DNA of 6,893 bases from Comamonadaceae bacterium (GCA_947475495.1 CANJNX010000042.1:1-6893), one strand, 5' to 3'. Numbered from the stretch's first letter, positions 1-6,140 are shown. A program made the numbers and translations. The notes: generated by a model not told the origin, from the letters alone.

Positions 1-374
1 CGGTAGCTACCGTAGATCAGGCCGCGGAACATGTGCATGTACACCACAACAAAGAACGCCGAGGCGCCGGTTGAGTGCATATAGCGAATGAGCCAGCCCC
101 AAGGGACATCGCGCATGATGTATTCGACAGAACCAAACGCCAAAGCAGCATCGGGCTTGTAGTGCATCACCAAGAAAATTCCTGTGACGATTTGAATCAC
201 CAACACCAACAGTGCAAGAGACCCAAAGATATAGAAAAAGTTGAAGTTTTTCGGAGCGTAATACTGCCCCAGGTGATCGTTGTAAAGCTTGCTTAATGGA
301 AATCGGTTGTCGACCCAGTTCAGCAATTTTTCGCCAGCGGGCGCGTTCGGAGATATTTCTTTCATTTCAGACAT
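1..374 (-). CDS. petB: Cytochrome b of the bc1 complex, 5' part (truncated by left edge)
   Basis: This is the N-terminal 124 codons of the dihaem cytochrome b of ubiquinol:cytochrome c oxidoreductase, an inner-membrane protein that oxidises quinol and carries electrons between its two haems. I translated it directly from the minus strand. It starts [13 protein letters not shown] hydrophobic helix A spans about residues 45-70 and helix B about 94-120. Helix B carries two histidines 14 residues apart, H100 (RYMHSTGAS) and H114 (YMHMFRG), matching the paired axial ligands of the two haems. The second pair, on helix D, lies outside the window. The start is an ATG with GGAG six bases upstream (381-384). 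The petA stop is only 13 bases upstream, so the two are cotranscribed. Family assignment is secure; only completeness cannot be judged. Confidence 0.96.
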   Translation of the reverse strand, partial: MSEMKEISPNAPAGEKLLNWVDNRFPLSKLYNDHLGQYYAPKNFNFFYIFGSLALLVLVIQIVTGIFLVMHYKPDAALAFGSVEYIMRDVPWGWLIRYMHSTGASAFFVVVYMHMFRGLIYGSY

Positions 375-387
375 GGGGTACTCCGAA

Positions 388-1002
388 TCAGGCTTGGGTA
401 TCTTCGCCAATCAGCAGTTTGCTGTCGGAGAGGTACATGTGTGGCGGAATTTCCAAGTTGTCTGGCGCAGGCTTGTTTTTGTACACGCGTCCTGCCATAT
501 CAAAGGTCGATCCGTGGCATGGGCAGAGGAAACCGCCTTTCCAGTCATCCGGCAATGAGGCTTGAGCGCCGAGTTGAAATTTATCGGAAGGCGAGCAACC
601 CAAGTGGGTACAAATACCGACTGCGACGAGAAACTCGGGCTTGATAGAGCGGCCTTCGTTACGTGCGTACACCGGGGTGAACTCGTCTTGCTTGCGCTTG
701 GATTCAGGGTCTGCGAGTTGGCTATTGAGCGAGTTCAAAGTCGCCAACTGCTCCGGCGTGCGCCGAACAATCCATACAGGCTTGCCGCGCCACTCCACCG
801 TTATTTTTTCACCGGGTTTGATCGCGGAAATATCGACTTCAACCGCTGCACCCGCTGCTTTGGCGCGCTCGGAGGGCTGAAATGTGCTTACAAAAGGAAC
901 GGCGGTTGCTGCTGCACCAACGATACCGGTGCAGGTAGACGCAATAATCCAAGTCCGTTTACTGGGGTCTGCCGGCGTGTTGCCAGCGAGGGTGTCACTC
1001 AT
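388..1002 (-). CDS. petA: Rieske iron-sulfur subunit of cytochrome bc1
   Basis: This 204-residue [2Fe-2S] subunit passes electrons from quinol to cytochrome c1 on the periplasmic side. Box I CTHLGC lies at residues 131-136 and box II CPCHGS at 160-165, giving the two Cys and two His cluster ligands and the disulfide pair. The N-terminus has SKRTW at about 14-18, followed by a hydrophobic segment to about residue 37, an uncleaved Tat-type signal anchor. The expected twin arginine is Lys-Arg here. I chose the ATG at 1002 because GAGG stands six bases upstream; a TTG four codons earlier falls at the edge of that ribosome-binding site. petB follows after 13 bases. A candidate -10 element lies in the 58-base gap upstream. 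Length and motifs are normal for the proteobacterial family. Confidence 0.97.
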   Translation of the reverse strand: MSDTLAGNTPADPSKRTWIIASTCTGIVGAAATAVPFVSTFQPSERAKAAGAAVEVDISAIKPGEKITVEWRGKPVWIVRRTPEQLATLNSLNSQLADPESKRKQDEFTPVYARNEGRSIKPEFLVAVGICTHLGCSPSDKFQLGAQASLPDDWKGGFLCPCHGSTFDMAGRVYKNKPAPDNLEIPPHMYLSDSKLLIGEDTQA

Positions 1003-1008
1003 GAGAAT

Positions 1009-1012
1009 CCTC
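1009..1012 (-). promoter_or_regulatory. Ribosome-binding site deciding the petA start
   Basis: The minus strand reads GAGG, then six bases, then the ATG at 1002. This spacing supports the ATG over the in-frame TTG at 1014, which overlaps the site itself and has no purine-rich element at a good distance. Confidence 0.75.
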
Positions 1013-1041
1013 AAGAAAAATCACTACTAGGGAAGAAAGCT

Positions 1042-1047
1042 ATTGTA
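1042..1047 (-). promoter_or_regulatory. Candidate -10 element for petAB
   Basis: The minus strand contains TACAAT (five of six matches to TATAAT) in the gap between the pdxA-family gene and petA, about 40 bases before the petA ATG. No convincing -35 hexamer is seen 16-18 bases upstream, so this is only suggestive. A promoter here would let petAB be expressed separately from nif3-pdxA. Confidence 0.3.
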
Positions 1048-1060
1048 GCGGAGAGCAAAG

Positions 1061-2131
1061 TCAGGCTAGCTTGACGGCCATTCGCACGGCTGCAAGCAAA
1101 CTAGCGGCATCCGCAAGCCCCTTTCCAGCGATGTCAAAAGCGGTGCCGTGGTCTGGACTGGTTCGCACCAAGGGAAGGCCTAAAGTAACGTTTACCCCTT
1201 GCTCGACGCCCAAATACTTCACAGGGATCAGCCCTTGGTCGTGGTACATCGCAATAACCACATCAAATTCAGCCAATCTGTCGGGGCTTGAACGCGCTCG
1301 CATAAAAACGGTATCGGGTGCCCACGGGCCACTGGCGTCGCAGCCTTGGGACTGGGCCGCCTGGATGGCTGGTGCAATCACGTCGATTTCTTCTCGCCCA
1401 AACAGGCCTCCTTCCCCCGCGTGGGGGTTCAAGCCTGCCACGGCAATGCGGGGTTTGCGCCCGAGCATCACAGTGAGGGCGTGGTGGGTGATTTGAATGG
1501 TTTGCAACACCTTGTCATACGTCACCGCCGCCAAGGCCTCTCTTAATGACAAATGGATGCTGACCAACACCGTTCGCAGCTCCTCATTGGCCAGCATCAT
1601 GCGAACGGGCATGCCTGCAATCGGCTGATTCACGTGCTGCGCTGCCAGGGCTTGCAAAAGTTCGGTGTGCCCGGGGTAGTGGTGGTAGGGCGCTCCTGCA
1701 GCTGCCAGCGCTTCTTTGTGGATAGGCGCCGTCACCAGGGCTGCAATGTCACCACGCAGTGCAGCTTGCGCAGCCCAAGTGATGCAACGCCCGGCAAACT
1801 CCCCTGCCAATGGACTCACAACTCCCCAAGAAACTGGCCCCAAAGGTTGCCCCACTTGCATTACAGGAATGGTCTGAGGGGCGCGTGTAAGCACTTCTGG
1901 CGCTTGGGTGATGCGAGCCACTTTCCAAGGCAGGGTGTCTTTTTTGTCAATCCATGCACACGCCGCTTGCATCACAGCGAGGTCTCCGGCCACAAAACAG
2001 TTGCGCATCAAGACGGGCTCCTGCGCAAAGGCCTTGGCAATGATTTCAGGCCCAATGCCGGCAGCGTCGCCCATGGTGAGGGCAATCCATGGATTTTTTG
2101 TTCCTTGCAACGATGAATTCAGCGCACTCAT
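1061..2131 (-). CDS. pdxA: PdxA-family NAD-dependent 4-phospho-hydroxyacid dehydrogenase (PdxA or PdxA2)
   Basis: This 356-residue protein belongs to the PdxA family. Classical PdxA oxidises 4-phosphohydroxy-L-threonine in the DXP-dependent pyridoxal phosphate pathway in the cytosol. Aligned from memory to E. coli PdxA, the three metal-binding histidines are H193 (SIHLSLR), H237 (NPHAGEGG) and H297 (MYHDQG). Substrate-contact residues H155-T156 (GHTE) are also present. The N-terminal GDAAGIGPE, the TAP.HKEAL segment and the DHGTAFDIAGKG segment resemble PdxA2 (4-phospho-D-threonate/erythronate dehydrogenase) more than E. coli PdxA, so the substrate is uncertain. It is longer than the roughly 330 residues usual for the family, partly through extra residues around 148-175 and at the N-terminus. 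Its ATG overlaps the stop of the upstream Nif3 gene (ATGA), so translation is probably coupled. No DUF1537 kinase gene is in the window. Confidence 0.9.
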   Translation of the reverse strand: MSALNSSLQGTKNPWIALTMGDAAGIGPEIIAKAFAQEPVLMRNCFVAGDLAVMQAACAWIDKKDTLPWKVARITQAPEVLTRAPQTIPVMQVGQPLGPVSWGVVSPLAGEFAGRCITWAAQAALRGDIAALVTAPIHKEALAAAGAPYHHYPGHTELLQALAAQHVNQPIAGMPVRMMLANEELRTVLVSIHLSLREALAAVTYDKVLQTIQITHHALTVMLGRKPRIAVAGLNPHAGEGGLFGREEIDVIAPAIQAAQSQGCDASGPWAPDTVFMRARSSPDRLAEFDVVIAMYHDQGLIPVKYLGVEQGVNVTLGLPLVRTSPDHGTAFDIAGKGLADAASLLAAVRMAVKLA

Positions 2132-2883
2132 GCCGGATTCTCAATATCAATAAATACATGGGCTATGTCCATCTGCTGCGCCACATGCGCCGCCAATGCA
2201 GGCGCACCGTAACGCTCGCTGGCATGGTGGCCACAGGCCAAAAACGCCACCCCGCATTCACGGGCGTAGTGGGCTTGTGGCTCAGAAATTTCACCTGTTA
2301 AGAATGCATCGACACCTGCGGCAATGGCCGCTTCAAAATAGCCTTGCGCGCCCCCTGAGCACCAAGCGACGCGCCGGATCGGGCCAGGCCGTCCTGCAAC
2401 CAGCTGAACTGTGCGGCCCATCACCGCATGCACATGCTCCGCGAGCGCTTGCGCACTGGAAAAACCGGGGGCAGCTGGCGTTCCTTGCCAGCCTAACTGC
2501 TGCTCTCCAAATCGGCCATCCCCCACAAAACCCAAGCGCTCACCCCACTGCGCGTTGTTGCCCCACAGAGGGTGGGCGTCGAGCGGCAAGTGGTAGGCAT
2601 ACAGGTTGATGTCATGGGCCAACAACAAAGCGAGACGCTTACGCATCCAACCCGTGACACACCCATCTTGACCACGCCAAAACAGGCCGTGGTGCACAAA
2701 AATGGCGTCTGCTTGCTCCGCGATGGCGGCCTCAATAAGTGCCTGGCTGGCGGTCACGCCAGAGACGATTTTTCGGATCTCCGCCCGACCTTCCACCTGC
2801 AGTCCATTGGGGCCGTAGTCCTTGAAACGCTCAGGCTCAAGCAAGGCATCAAAAGCAAGGAGGAGTTCTTGGCGATTTGTCAT
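2128..2883 (-). CDS. Nif3/YbgI-family dinuclear metal-binding protein
   Basis: This 251-residue protein is of the Nif3 / YbgI family (labelled GTP cyclohydrolase I type 2 homologue in some databases), a cytosolic toroid-forming fold whose biochemical role is not settled. Residues matching the E. coli YbgI metal site are H64-H65 (FVHHGLF), D102 (HLPLDAH), H219 and E223 (GHHASE), with the same spacing. The KDYGPNGLQVEG signature at 21-32 is typical. I chose the ATG at 2883, giving MTNRQELL, because family members begin just before this point. An in-frame ATG 15 codons earlier would add an atypical extension and run into the region upstream of the divergent gene. There is no good Shine-Dalgarno sequence, and a candidate -10 sits six bases before the ATG. 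The stop overlaps the pdxA-family start. Confidence 0.93.
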   Translation of the reverse strand: MTNRQELLLAFDALLEPERFKDYGPNGLQVEGRAEIRKIVSGVTASQALIEAAIAEQADAIFVHHGLFWRGQDGCVTGWMRKRLALLLAHDINLYAYHLPLDAHPLWGNNAQWGERLGFVGDGRFGEQQLGWQGTPAAPGFSSAQALAEHVHAVMGRTVQLVAGRPGPIRRVAWCSGGAQGYFEAAIAAGVDAFLTGEISEPQAHYARECGVAFLACGHHASERYGAPALAAHVAQQMDIAHVFIDIENPA

Positions 2884-2889
2884 TGGCTG

Positions 2890-2920
2890 ATTATCCGACC
2901 ACTTGGCGTAGAAAATGCAA
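2890..2920 (-). promoter_or_regulatory. Candidate promoter for nif3-pdxA, possibly giving a leaderless transcript
   Basis: On the minus strand TTGCAT (2920-2915) and GATAAT (2895-2890) are separated by 19 bases, a little longer than ideal. The -10 matches TATAAT at five of six positions. The expected transcription start would fall at or next to the ATG at 2883, leaving little or no 5' leader. Confidence 0.35.
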
Positions 2921-2947
2921 TTCCCCATTTTGCGAGAGTCCCGCGCC

Positions 2948-2953
2948 TACAAT
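2948..2953 (+). promoter_or_regulatory. Candidate -10 element for the DegS-like protease gene
   Basis: TACAAT lies 45 bases before the chosen ATG at 2999, inside the 115-base divergent intergenic region. No clear -35 hexamer stands 16-18 bases upstream, and I found no recognisable sigma-E type -35/-10 pair. It would place transcription start near 2960 and leave a leader of about 40 bases that includes the imperfect palindrome at 2964-2981. Confidence 0.3.
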
Positions 2954-2963
2954 TTAGCTCTTG

Positions 2964-2981
2964 GCTGCCCCGGGGTGCAGC
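2964..2981. repeat. Imperfect palindrome upstream of the DegS-like gene
   Basis: GCTGC at 2964-2968 is the exact inverse complement of GCAGC at 2977-2981, with CCC/GGGG between them, so most of the 18 bases can pair around a short centre with one unpaired T. It lies between the candidate -10 and the ATG, so it could be an operator or a hairpin in the mRNA leader. Nothing in the sequence distinguishes these. Confidence 0.45.
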
Positions 2982-2998
2982 GTCTAACGGACAACGCA

Positions 2999-4141
2999 AT
3001 GAATCGTTTTTGGCTTTTGTTTTCTCAAACTGTCACCGTGCTTGTGGCGGCCTTTTTTGTGGTGACTACTTTAAAGCCCGAATGGACCCGACCCACAGCT
3101 CCGCCAAACAGCACTGTTGCGATGTTAGAAGCCCCAGCAACGCTTTTCAATGACGCTCCCCACGGAAGTTTTCGCTTGGCTGCAAAAAGAGCTTCCCTCG
3201 CCGTTGTCAGCATCAGCACCCGCAAGGACGCCCGAAAAAACAAACTCGGAACCGATCCCTGGTTGCGCTTTTTCAACGGCGAGCCCGATAACGCACCTTC
3301 GGGCGGCTTAGGCAGCGGCGTGATTGTGAGCAGCAGTGGCTATATTTTGACCAACAACCATGTGATCGAAGGAGCGGATGGAATAGAAGTGGTCTTGAAC
3401 GACGGACGGCGTTCGCAGGCGAAAGTCATTGGTACCGACCCCGACAGCGATCTTGCTGTTCTCAAAATAGAACTCGACAAACTCCCTGTCATCGTTTTGG
3501 GTGACTCAGACGCATTGCAAGTGGGCGACCAGGTATTAGCGATTGGCAATCCCTTTGGCGTAGGCCAAACGGTCACCAGCGGCATTGTGAGTGCGCTTGG
3601 GCGCAATCAACTGGGTATCAACACCTTTGAAAACTTCATCCAAACCGATGCAGCGATCAACCCAGGCAACTCCGGTGGCGCTTTGGTGGATATTCAGGGC
3701 AATTTACTGGGCATCAACACCGCGATTTACTCCCGATCCGGGGGTAGCATGGGGATTGGTTTTGCCATTCCGATAGCCACCGCAAAGCAAGTCCTCGAGA
3801 GCCTCGTGAAGGATGGCAAGGTAACGCGTGGCTGGATTGGCGTGGAGCCCAATGACCTTTCGGTTGAACTGGCCGAGGCCTTTGATACAGCCACCAGCAG
3901 CGGCGTCATCATCACGGGTGTTTTGCAAAACGGCCCGGCAGCACAGGCTGGAATACGACCGGGGGACATCATCCTCACGATTGAGACCAGCCCCATACAG
4001 AACGTTACACAGATGTTGGCCAAGGTCGCTGGCTTGGCGCCTGGCAAAAGCGTCACGTTTACGGTTCAGCGCAAGCAGCAAAAACTGGCACTCAACGTGA
4101 CACCAGGAACCCGGCCTAAACCCAGAGCCTTAGTGCCTTAG
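2999..4141 (+). CDS. degS: DegS-like membrane-anchored S1C serine protease with one PDZ domain
   Basis: This 380-residue protein is a trypsin-fold periplasmic protease tethered to the inner membrane. A hydrophobic anchor spans about residues 5-25. The catalytic triad is H121 (TNNHVIEG), D151 (DSDLAVLK) and S225 (PGNSGGAL). One PDZ domain covers about 277-368. The short loop before GSGV, the N-terminal anchor and the single PDZ match DegS/AlgW rather than DegP/MucD, which are secreted and carry two PDZ domains. In E. coli, DegS cleaves the anti-sigma factor RseA in the sigma-E stress response; the same role here is inference, since no rpoE or rseA gene is in the window. I chose the ATG at 2999 because the anchor begins directly after it; an in-frame ATG at 2915 would add 28 atypical residues upstream of the probable promoter. 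The ribosome-binding site is weak. The gene converges on tatC, with 14 bases between the two stops. Confidence 0.92.
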   Translation: MNRFWLLFSQTVTVLVAAFFVVTTLKPEWTRPTAPPNSTVAMLEAPATLFNDAPHGSFRLAAKRASLAVVSISTRKDARKNKLGTDPWLRFFNGEPDNAPSGGLGSGVIVSSSGYILTNNHVIEGADGIEVVLNDGRRSQAKVIGTDPDSDLAVLKIELDKLPVIVLGDSDALQVGDQVLAIGNPFGVGQTVTSGIVSALGRNQLGINTFENFIQTDAAINPGNSGGALVDIQGNLLGINTAIYSRSGGSMGIGFAIPIATAKQVLESLVKDGKVTRGWIGVEPNDLSVELAEAFDTATSSGVIITGVLQNGPAAQAGIRPGDIILTIETSPIQNVTQMLAKVAGLAPGKSVTFTVQRKQQKLALNVTPGTRPKPRALVP

Positions 4142-4150
4142 TGCCTTAAC
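4127..4150 (+). repeat. Three tandem 8-bp units over the degS-like stop codon
   Basis: GCCTTAGT occurs twice (4127-4134 and 4135-4142) and is followed by the near copy GCCTTAAC (4143-4150). The units encode the last four residues ALVP, the stop codon and the short gap before the tatC stop. Confidence 0.85.
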
Positions 4151-4155
4151 AAGGG

Positions 4156-4986
4156 CTAACTACCCGCACTCGCGTTGGTTTCTTCTTTTGCCACCGGGTC
4201 GTTGCTCTCGTCGGCTTCATCCAAGGGCGCCGTTGTGTGGCGAATGAAAAACTGGGCGGACCAAATGCCGATCTCGTACAAGATACACATGGGCACCAGC
4301 AGTGCCAACATAGACACAGGATCAGGCGGCGTCACCAGGCCTGCCACCGCTGCGGCTGCCACCACAAAATACGACCTGAATTTCTTCAGTTGCTCTACTG
4401 AAACGATTTTCACTCGGGCCAATATCACCACCACGATGGGCACTTCAAAGGCCACGCCAAAAGCAATGAACATGGTGATCACGAAATCAAGATAGGCTTC
4501 GATATCAGGGCTCACGGCCACAGAAATAGGCGCCATTTTCTGAATCGCTGGGAAGGCCTGCCCAAATACAAAGAAGTAGCAAAATGCAGCGCCGGTGTAA
4601 AAAAGCAAGGTGCTCGCCGCCAACAAGGGCATCACCAATTTTTTCTCGTGGCGGTACAAACCGGGTGCAACAAAAGCCCATATTTGGTAAAGAATCCAAG
4701 GCAAGGCCACTGCGATAGCGGCCATGACAGAAACTTTGATGGGCACCAAAAAGGGCGACACCACCCCCACCGCGATCATCTTGGAACCTTCTGGCAAGGA
4801 GCGAACCAAGGGCATGGCCAGGTAGTCATACAACTGCGACGGACCGGGATAAAACACCAACACCAAAAAAACGATCGCTATCCCATAAATAGCTTTGAGC
4901 AAGCGATCGCGCAGTTCAAACAGATGCTGGACAAACGGTTGTTCTGTGCCTTTGAGCTCATCGTCTGTGGATTGGGGTTCGGTCAT
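4156..4986 (-). CDS. tatC: Twin-arginine translocase subunit TatC
   Basis: This 276-residue inner-membrane protein is the signal-peptide receptor of the Tat pathway, which exports folded proteins. Six hydrophobic segments are visible between about residues 30 and 248. Positions matching functional E. coli residues are E24 and R26 ([10 protein letters not shown]), F79 (SPFLVPIK), E114 (YRHEKK) and D222 (TPPDPVS). A soluble, acidic tail of about 25 residues follows the last helix. Its ATG overlaps the tatB stop (ATGA), and the mRNA just upstream has no Shine-Dalgarno sequence; it contains CCUCCU instead, the anti-SD sequence itself. Translation therefore probably relies on ribosomes finishing tatB. 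The gene ends 14 bases from the convergent protease gene, with no obvious strong terminator between them. Confidence 0.98.
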   Translation of the reverse strand: MTEPQSTDDELKGTEQPFVQHLFELRDRLLKAIYGIAIVFLVLVFYPGPSQLYDYLAMPLVRSLPEGSKMIAVGVVSPFLVPIKVSVMAAIAVALPWILYQIWAFVAPGLYRHEKKLVMPLLAASTLLFYTGAAFCYFFVFGQAFPAIQKMAPISVAVSPDIEAYLDFVITMFIAFGVAFEVPIVVVILARVKIVSVEQLKKFRSYFVVAAAAVAGLVTPPDPVSMLALLVPMCILYEIGIWSAQFFIRHTTAPLDEADESNDPVAKEETNASAGS

Positions 4987-5441
4987 GGATTCACTTTAGG
5001 AGGCCGAAAACGCGCAACACGGGCCGCGCCTGACAAAGCTTTGGTTCGCAAGCCCTCTCGGGCTTTGTACCAGCGAGGGGTCACGTTGATTTTGATGCGC
5101 CAACGTTTTTTAACGTTTCTGTAGGGTGTTGTATAAGGCTCGGTGAGCGGCTCTCCTGCCAGTTGAATCGCTTCGCTCCACTGGGCTTCGAATTCACTGG
5201 ACGTCGTTTGAATGGAGTTTTCAACCTCTTTACCAGCGCCCTCTACCGCTTCTTTCATCTTCTTGAGTGCGTCGAGGTCCATCGAGCGATTGACCTCTTC
5301 TTTCACATCGGCCACATAGCGACGCGCCCGCCCCAAGAGCGCGCCAAGCGTTTTTGCTAATCCAGGGAGCTTGTCAGGGCCGATGACGATCAGGGCGATT
5401 CCGCCCACTATCGCCAGCTTGGTTACCCCAATATCAAACAC
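4983..5441 (-). CDS. tatB: Twin-arginine translocase subunit TatB
   Basis: This 152-residue Tat receptor subunit partners TatC. It has an N-terminal transmembrane helix (about residues 6-20), the GP hinge at 21-22 followed by DKLP, and a charged amphipathic/helical region to about 75. A linker follows, then a basic tail (about 107-152, rich in Arg, Lys and Trp) of the kind seen in betaproteobacterial TatB. Aligned without gaps to E. coli MFDIGFSEL, residue 8 is Lys instead of the functionally important Glu, and residue 13 is Gly instead of Phe. The start is GTG. No good ribosome-binding site precedes it. It lies 44 bases after tatA and overlaps tatC by ATGA. Confidence 0.95.
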   Translation of the reverse strand: MFDIGVTKLAIVGGIALIVIGPDKLPGLAKTLGALLGRARRYVADVKEEVNRSMDLDALKKMKEAVEGAGKEVENSIQTTSSEFEAQWSEAIQLAGEPLTEPYTTPYRNVKKRWRIKINVTPRWYKAREGLRTKALSGAARVARFRPPKVNP

Positions 5442-5478
5442 GAGGATGCATCTCGGGAACGAAGAAAGTCAAAAGACG

Positions 5479-5496
5479 CGAAGGCTCAAAGCTTCG
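5479..5496 (-). other. RNA hairpin over the tatA stop codon, possible attenuator
   Basis: In the tat mRNA, CGAAGCU and AGCCUUCG form seven base pairs with one bulged C and a three-base loop that includes bases of the tatA UGA stop. Four bases later comes a UUUU run (5474-5471). The stem is short and the U-run modest, so at best a partial terminator or processing site between tatA and tatB. Confidence 0.4.
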
Positions 5497-5731
5497 GTTT
5501 GGCTTCTACGTCAATGGCATCTTTACTTGCAGCAGGCGCAGGGGCTGCGGTGTTGGCCGTGACTTGCTGAGCAGGCGCCTCGGCTGCCTTTTCATCACCT
5601 TGCTTCATACCGTCTTTGAAACCCTTGACTGCTCCGCCCAAATCAGCGCCGATGTTGCGCAATTTTTTGGTGCCAAAAATAACCACAATGATGACCAAAA
5701 AAATGATCAGGTGTGTTGTTGATAAACCCAT
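5486..5731 (-). CDS. tatA: Twin-arginine translocase pore subunit TatA
   Basis: This 81-residue protein oligomerises to form the transport path of the Tat system. The N-terminal hydrophobic helix covers about residues 4-19, with a polar H7 near the position of E. coli Gln8. The hinge FGTKKL is at 19-24, and the amphipathic helix with the signature [15 protein letters not shown] runs from about 25 to 42. An Ala/Pro-rich, disordered-looking tail follows. The start is supported by a strong AGGAG eight bases upstream, the best ribosome-binding site in the window and in line with TatA being needed in excess over TatB and TatC. A candidate promoter overlaps the end of hinT. A hairpin over its stop codon precedes tatB. 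Confidence 0.97.
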   Translation of the reverse strand: MGLSTTHLIIFLVIIVVIFGTKKLRNIGADLGGAVKGFKDGMKQGDEKAAEAPAQQVTANTAAPAPAASKDAIDVEAKPKL

Positions 5732-5739
5732 GTTGATTT

Positions 5740-5744
5740 CTCCT
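5740..5744 (-). promoter_or_regulatory. Strong ribosome-binding site of tatA
   Basis: The minus strand reads AGGAG followed by eight bases and the tatA ATG. It contrasts with the poor sites before tatB and tatC. Confidence 0.8.
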
Positions 5745-5758
5745 AAGGAATGTACCGA

Positions 5759-5787
5759 ATTCTAGCTTGCACTAACCGCGCAACCAA
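5759..5787 (-). promoter_or_regulatory. Candidate promoter of tatABC
   Basis: On the minus strand TTGGTT (5787-5782) and TAGAAT (5764-5759) are separated by exactly 17 bases. The -10 matches TATAAT at five of six positions; the -35 keeps the TTG core. The -35 lies in the last codons of hinT and the -10 in the 40-base gap before tatA. Transcription would start about 20 bases before the tatA ATG and include its Shine-Dalgarno sequence. Readthrough from the his genes may add to it. Confidence 0.45.
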
Positions 5788-6140
5788 GGACGTGATCCGC
5801 CCATCACGTGAAAGTGCAGGTGCCGCACTTCCTGACCGCCCTCGGCTCCAGTATTGGTTACCAAGCGATAACCCCCATCCGGATAAGGGTTACAGCCCTC
5901 TTGTAAAGCCAATTTCGGCACCAAGCCCATCATGCGCCCAAGCAAGCCTTGGTGTTGCTCAGTCACGTGCGCCATCGACGGGAGATGGTGTTTAGGAATG
6001 ATTAAGAAATGCACTGGTGCCCATGGCGCGATGTCATGAAACGCGTAAATTTCATCGTCTTCGTATACCTTGCGCGAGGGAATCTGGTGGCTTGCAATTT
6101 TGCAAAACAGGCAATCGGGATCGTGCTGCGGTTGGATCAT
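5772..6140 (-). CDS. hinT: HIT-family (HinT-like) nucleotide hydrolase
   Basis: This 122-residue protein is a member of the histidine triad family, cytosolic dimers that hydrolyse purine nucleoside phosphoramidates and acyl-adenylates. The triad HLHFHV is at residues 107-112, with H107, H109 and H111; H109 would be the nucleophile by family analogy. The N-terminal CLFCKI (C10, C13) and the HH pair at 51-52 could, with H107, form the structural zinc site seen in some HIT proteins. The start ATG overlaps the hisE stop (ATGA), so it is probably translated as the last gene of the his group. The physiological role is not evident from the neighbourhood. Length is typical. Confidence 0.94.
   Translation of the reverse strand: MIQPQHDPDCLFCKIASHQIPSRKVYEDDEIYAFHDIAPWAPVHFLIIPKHHLPSMAHVTEQHQGLLGRMMGLVPKLALQEGCNPYPDGGYRLVTNTGAEGGQEVRHLHFHVMGGSRPWLRG

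Noticed and set aside
1024..1048. CTAC...GTAG imperfect inverted repeat between the PdxA-family gene and petA
   Set aside because: Seven weak pairs with a two-base bulge and a nine-base loop; expected by chance, and not followed by a T-run.
562..1074. Long plus-strand open frame (170 codons) opposite petA
   Set aside because: It is antisense to a Rieske gene with intact cluster motifs, has no recognisable domain and no ribosome-binding site. Codon bias of the real gene explains it.
1553..2116. Plus-strand open frame (187 codons) opposite the PdxA-family gene
   Set aside because: The minus-strand frame has all family catalytic residues. The antisense product is low-complexity, His/Arg-rich and matches nothing I recognise.
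2915..2928. Upstream in-frame ATGs that would make nif3 and the protease gene overlap head to head
   Set aside because: Both extensions are atypical for their families and leave no room for promoters. The downstream ATGs at 2883 and 2999 fit the family N-termini better.
2572..3153. Plus-strand open frame (193 codons) crossing nif3, the intergenic region and the start of the protease gene
   Set aside because: It runs through two well-supported genes in different frames and across a likely promoter region.
4144..4154. Possible bidirectional terminator between the convergent protease and tatC stops
   Set aside because: CCTT/AAGG gives only a four-base stem with a three-base loop and no T-run on either strand, too weak to call.
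4648..5124. Plus-strand open frame (158 codons) opposite tatC and tatB
   Set aside because: Antisense shadow of two unmistakable Tat genes; no domain or start signal.
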